From NCBI GenBank assembly GCA_016207265.1, contig JACQPZ010000014.1:1-8364 (forward strand): 8,364 nt of DNA, read 5' to 3'. The position numbers and the translations under genes are program-made. This document shows, piece by piece, positions 5,210 to 8,364 of this stretch. The notes below the pieces were generated by a model that was not told where the DNA came from, made no database searches, and saw only the letters and a list, made by a program, of their open reading frames with translations. How positions within the stretch are numbered: position 1 is the first letter of the stretch; every line of letters starts with the position of its first letter. The stretch is from Candidatus Latescibacterota bacterium (lineage in GTDB: Bacteria > Eisenbacteria > RBG-16-71-46 > SZUA-252).

Positions 5210-8200
5210 TAGTCCAGGAACGCGAGGAGCTCGACGTGCGCCTCCGGGAGGTGTTGGGGGGCGAGCGGGTTTTCCTGAACGCAGATCGCCGGGATCGCCG
5301 GTCCTTCTCCCGACGGGGCTTCCAGCTCCAGCCACAACCGCTCGATGGCGCCCTCGTGCGGCCGTTCCATCCGCGCGGCGAGGACATAGTCGACATAGAC
5401 CCGGAGCTCTCCGCGAGTTCGGAGGATCGTGAACACGGGGGCGGGGTTCTTTCGATCGATCTTGGCCTCGGAGCGGACCGTCGCTTGAGCGCGGCGGAGC
5501 GTGCAGACTACGGTCGAGGGGTCGGGCCATTCGAGCACGACGGCGTCGCGGGGACGCAATTGCCGATCTCCCATCACGACGGACAGCCTGTGGCCCTTCC
5601 GAATCGTGGTGCGGTAAAGCCGTATTTCCGCCAGGAAGTCCGGCGCTTGGAGGGGGCCACGGTATTCCAGGACCGCCCGGTCGGCGCCCGCGAGACGGCC
5701 CCGGAGGTAGGCGCGGTACTGTGTGGAGTCCTCGGCAAGAGTCCAATCACCGGCCCGAGGAGTCCACAGCGCCATCGAGGCGAGCGCGTTGACCTCCTGA
5801 TTGAACATGCATTGCCGATCCCAAGGCTGCTGGAGGCTGACCCCACCGAGCGTCTTGTCCGTGGCGGTCGGCGCCATGGCGTTCACGTATCCCGATCGCA
5901 GCGGGCTCGGGTCGTTGAACCGAAACAGGACCTTGCGGTTGGCATCGAACGTCAAGACCGATCCGAGCAGATACAGGCGCAGATTCGCGAGGTCGTCCCG
6001 CTCCATCGTGCCGTTGCCGATCACGGCGCCGTTTCGCCAGACCGTCCACGTGACGCTCGCTCCCTTGTTCCATTCGACCTCGTAGCCGCTCCCCCACGAC
6101 CTTCGAGCGGCGTGGAGCTGCATCCTGTGAGATCCGCCGTGTGGATCCGGATCTCGACCCCTGATCTGAACCATGGCGTCGCCGAGCATCTCCCTACCGC
6201 CGACGGCGGCGGGCGGCCAACCATAGCCCAACGTGAGAAACGGCGGCCTCGCCGAAAGGCTGGTGTAGGTCGTCCTCGTGCTCTTGAGCCCCCCGATCGC
6301 CTTGAAGTCCTTCATCACGAACGTCCTTCGGCCCTCGTACAGCGCGGGACGGCCGTTCACAAGCGCCCGGAATTCCCCGAAGTCGAAGCACGCTTGCAAC
6401 ACCGATCGATTCTCCGGTCCGGCCTCCACGAGCCGCGACTCCGTCCGCCCGTTCTTCGCGAGCCAGACCCGCCTGCCCGATCCGGCGCCGGCAATCCCCA
6501 GCGTATCGGGGACGCCGTTCTGATCCAGATCGAAAACCCACGCGAAGGGAAGCCCCCGGTCGGGAATGCTGGCGGTCAGAACTCCCGTTCCGAAGGGGCT
6601 GAACTCCAGATTCCGAGGTCCACGCACCCGCTCATCCGCGGCCGTACGAGCCGGGGTCGAGGCCTTGGACCATTCGATTCTCAGCGGCTCGAACGCGAAG
6701 TCCCCGAACATGGCGCGCGGATTCCCGACGGTGACGAGGCCTCCGACATCTTCCGCCGGGCTGGAGGCGCTGGTCGCAACGACCGACCCTCCGACCGAGG
6801 CCCTCGCCTCTCCGGTACTCCAGTCGATGCTCAGACCCGACCGCAGCTCCGGCCCGAAGATCCCCCAGCGTTCGCCGAGCAGCTCGACGGTGCCGTCCGC
6901 GCGGCCTCGAACCAGTTCCACACGCTTCGCGAAGGCCTCGGCACGAGCCAGATTCGTCCAACGGAGGATGAGCCATTCGTCGCCTGGGAGCGGCACGATC
7001 AAGCCCGGCCACGCCGGCGGTCCGATTTCTGGAAGCGGCTGGAAGTCGGCCAGCGCGATGCTCCGGTCCGACCGCGGTCCGATGCGCGCCGGAACCTCGA
7101 ACGACCGCAGCATCGAGTCCCTGCCGTCCGCATACAATCCGACGTTTCCCGTGGCGTCCCGCGGCAGCCGGGCTTCGAGGACCGGCCGACCGGTGAGATA
7201 GACTCGGCAATGCTCCCCACAGAACCACACCGTGAGCAGCTCCCACTGGGCATCGCTCCACGACGGAACCTGCGTCTCCGCCAAAACGCGGACCGTGTCG
7301 CCGGCTTGGTGGCAGATCTGGAGCTTCCCCGAGGCGCCGCCGCCGACGTGGCTGCCGCAGAGCCGCGCCACGAAGTAGTCGTCCTCAGGGCCCTTCCCGA
7401 AGAACACCCCCGCGGACACTCTCGGCGAGAGCTGGACAGCGCACTCCACGCGGGCGGCCTGCACGGGGACCGTCCGCGCCTGCGCCAGACATAGCTTCGC
7501 GCGAAGAGGTCCGACCGCGCTCAACCCGCTCCTGCGAACGACCAGCCACTCCGACTCCCCGAGCATCCAGCGATCCGTGCCGCTCGTGAAGTTATCCACG
7601 AAGGGCTCGGCGTCCTGCGCCGCCCCCTTGGGCGCGGCGGCGGTCCCGACCTCCGAGGGAGACGGGTCGAACCTCTCGTCGACGGTGAGGACGATGCAGT
7701 CGACCATCGGCTGTGATTCTCGCGTCCCCACCAGACAGACGTACCGGCCCGACTTGAGCTCGAACGACGGCCCCCGCACCCAGTGCCACTCATTGAATAC
7801 GAGGTCGTTTCCGATCAGGTGCTGCGCGCGATTCTCCCGGCGCTCGCCCGCGGCCGCGCCCGATCCCGGAGCGATCGCCATCGTGACGCTGTTGGAGCAC
7901 GTCCCCTGCCACTTCGCTCTCACCCAACAGAAATAGGTCCCCGGAACGGAAACCTCGAAGGGGTACGCCGTCTCGCCGGCGACCTTACGGCCGTAATCGG
8001 GAGCCTTGACATCCCAACCGTCGATCGAGATGAATCCGCCGCCCGATGCCCCGGACTCCGCGTGGGATCGCGTTCCCGCGTTGAACACATCGTGGTGCTC
8101 GGGCTCGATCCGCAACAGCGTCGTGGCCCCGGCCGGAGCCCGCGAGTGAAGGGACGCTTCGTTCGCGGCGAGGATCAGCACACCCACGGCCACGACGCCC

Positions 8201-8235
8201 TGCAGCCACAGCTTCTTTCCAGGCGCTCCCTTCAT
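5194..8235 (-). CDS. Large exported protein of unknown function with carbohydrate-binding-like and LamG/concanavalin-like beta-sandwich domains
   Basis: The product is 1013 residues. Residues 1-25 form a Sec-type signal peptide or N-terminal anchor: a basic start (KK at 7-8) and then hydrophobic LWLQGVVAVGVLILAA; no lipobox is seen. Residues ~40-190 resemble a CBM6/35-type galactose-binding fold (GTYFCWVRAKW at 99-109, EWHWVRGPSFEL at 149-160, VDCIVLTVDERFDP at 178-191). Residues ~212-381 look like a LamG/3-keto-disaccharide-hydrolase-type sandwich (DNFTSGTDRW, AGVFFGKGPEDDYFVARL, WELLTVWFCGEHCRVYLTGRPVL, GNVGLYADG). Similar strand patterns recur at ~395-522, ~700-786 and ~820-990. Residues 569-577 (DLDQNGVPD) match the Dx[DN]xxG...D calcium loop of FG-GAP/VCBS repeats. 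Cysteines are frequent before residue 350, compatible with disulfides outside the cytoplasm. No catalytic motif is recognised. A role in binding or degrading polysaccharide at the cell surface is inferred from the folds. The ATG at 8235 follows the stop of the upstream membrane-protein gene by 4 bases, with ggggtg as ribosome binding site, suggesting a two-gene operon. Confidence 0.85.
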   Translation of the reverse strand: MKGAPGKKLWLQGVVAVGVLILAANEASLHSRAPAGATTLLRIEPEHHDVFNAGTRSHAESGASGGGFISIDGWDVKAPDYGRKVAGETAYPFEVSVPGTYFCWVRAKWQGTCSNSVTMAIAPGSGAAAGERRENRAQHLIGNDLVFNEWHWVRGPSFELKSGRYVCLVGTRESQPMVDCIVLTVDERFDPSPSEVGTAAAPKGAAQDAEPFVDNFTSGTDRWMLGESEWLVVRRSGLSAVGPLRAKLCLAQARTVPVQAARVECAVQLSPRVSAGVFFGKGPEDDYFVARLCGSHVGGGASGKLQICHQAGDTVRVLAETQVPSWSDAQWELLTVWFCGEHCRVYLTGRPVLEARLPRDATGNVGLYADGRDSMLRSFEVPARIGPRSDRSIALADFQPLPEIGPPAWPGLIVPLPGDEWLILRWTNLARAEAFAKRVELVRGRADGTVELLGERWGIFGPELRSGLSIDWSTGEARASVGGSVVATSASSPAEDVGGLVTVGNPRAMFGDFAFEPLRIEWSKASTPARTAADERVRGPRNLEFSPFGTGVLTASIPDRGLPFAWVFDLDQNGVPDTLGIAGAGSGRRVWLAKNGRTESRLVEAGPENRSVLQACFDFGEFRALVNGRPALYEGRRTFVMKDFKAIGGLKSTRTTYTSLSARPPFLTLGYGWPPAAVGGREMLGDAMVQIRGRDPDPHGGSHRMQLHAARRSWGSGYEVEWNKGASVTWTVWRNGAVIGNGTMERDDLANLRLYLLGSVLTFDANRKVLFRFNDPSPLRSGYVNAMAPTATDKTLGGVSLQQPWDRQCMFNQEVNALASMALWTPRAGDWTLAEDSTQYRAYLRGRLAGADRAVLEYRGPLQAPDFLAEIRLYRTTIRKGHRLSVVMGDRQLRPRDAVVLEWPDPSTVVCTLRRAQATVRSEAKIDRKNPAPVFTILRTRGELRVYVDYVLAARMERPHEGAIERLWLELEAPSGEGPAIPAICVQENPLAPQHLPEAHVELLAFLDYVARQ

Positions 8236-8239
8236 CTCG

Positions 8240-8364
8240 TCACCCCGGTGCGGACTCGTCTTGAATCGCGCTCGCGAGCAGCACCCAATATACGCCCAAC
8301 GGCAACGTGGCGATCGGACAGAACAGCATCACCACGCCCGCGCCCAGTAGCCCCGCGATGGGGC
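8240..8364 (-). CDS. Small membrane protein, C-terminal fragment (enters from the right edge)
   Basis: A minus-strand frame runs from the window edge to a TGA at 8242-8240. It gives 40 residues, PIAGLLGAGVVMLFCP then IATLPLGVYWVLLASAIQDESAPG. The first part is hydrophobic and the P-L-G-V-Y-W-V-L-L segment looks like a second membrane stretch followed by a short polar tail. Short multi-spanning membrane proteins of unknown function often end with this kind of PxGxxxGxYxLWxLL pattern, so the frame is probably real even though only the tail is visible. The stop lies 4 bases before the start of the large exported protein, so the two are probably cotranscribed and coupled. The full length and function cannot be judged here. 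Confidence 0.7.
   Translation of the reverse strand, partial: PIAGLLGAGVVMLFCPIATLPLGVYWVLLASAIQDESAPG

Noticed and set aside
5236..7494. A 752-codon open frame on the plus strand
   Set aside because: It is antisense to the 1013-residue exported protein. Its translation is Arg/Pro/Glu-rich without recognisable domains, as expected for the reverse complement of a high-GC gene with biased third positions.
1..8364. CRISPR arrays, insertion sequences, tRNA or rRNA genes
   Set aside because: I saw no regularly spaced direct repeats, transposase motifs, terminal inverted repeats or cloverleaf/rRNA signatures. The only tandem repeat is the 15-bp in-frame array at 735-788.

Overview
The window is G+C-rich bacterial DNA (roughly two thirds G+C by eye). 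Genes are tightly packed, several share overlapping stop/start codons, and third codon positions are strongly G/C-biased. That bias leaves long open frames antisense to the real genes. The sequence contains no rRNA, tRNA or phylogenetic marker, so the organism cannot be named. A biosynthetic operon beside a large secreted beta-sandwich protein would fit a high-GC soil or aquatic lineage such as Myxococcota, Acidobacteriota or Planctomycetota, but this is a guess.

Left half (1-3672, all on the minus strand): a three-gene operon fragment from a nonribosomal peptide cluster. In transcription order it holds a type II thioesterase (3672-2845), a NodU/CmcH/TobZ-type O-carbamoyltransferase (2848-1061) and the start of a nonribosomal peptide synthetase (1064 to beyond position 1). 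Each junction is a 4-base ATGA overlap, which implies translational coupling. The NRPS begins with only the C-terminal half of a condensation domain, lacking the HHxxxDG half, and then enters an adenylation domain that is cut by the window edge. The likely product is a peptide or peptide hybrid carrying a carbamoyl group.

Middle (3673-4041): a non-coding divergent intergenic region with a relatively A+T-rich patch, three short perfect palindromes and a separate 7-bp inverted repeat. It probably holds the promoters for the operon on the left and the glycosyltransferase on the right.

Right half: one plus-strand GT4-type glycosyltransferase (most likely from the GTG at 4042 to 5160). After a 33-base convergent gap comes a minus-strand pair: the C-terminal tail of a small membrane protein (8364-8240, entering from the right edge), followed 4 bases later by a 1013-residue exported protein (8235-5194). 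The exported protein appears to be built from a carbohydrate-binding-like N-terminal domain and several concanavalin/laminin-G-like beta-sandwich segments. Its function is unknown. Whether the glycosyltransferase and this pair belong to the biosynthetic cluster cannot be decided from the window.
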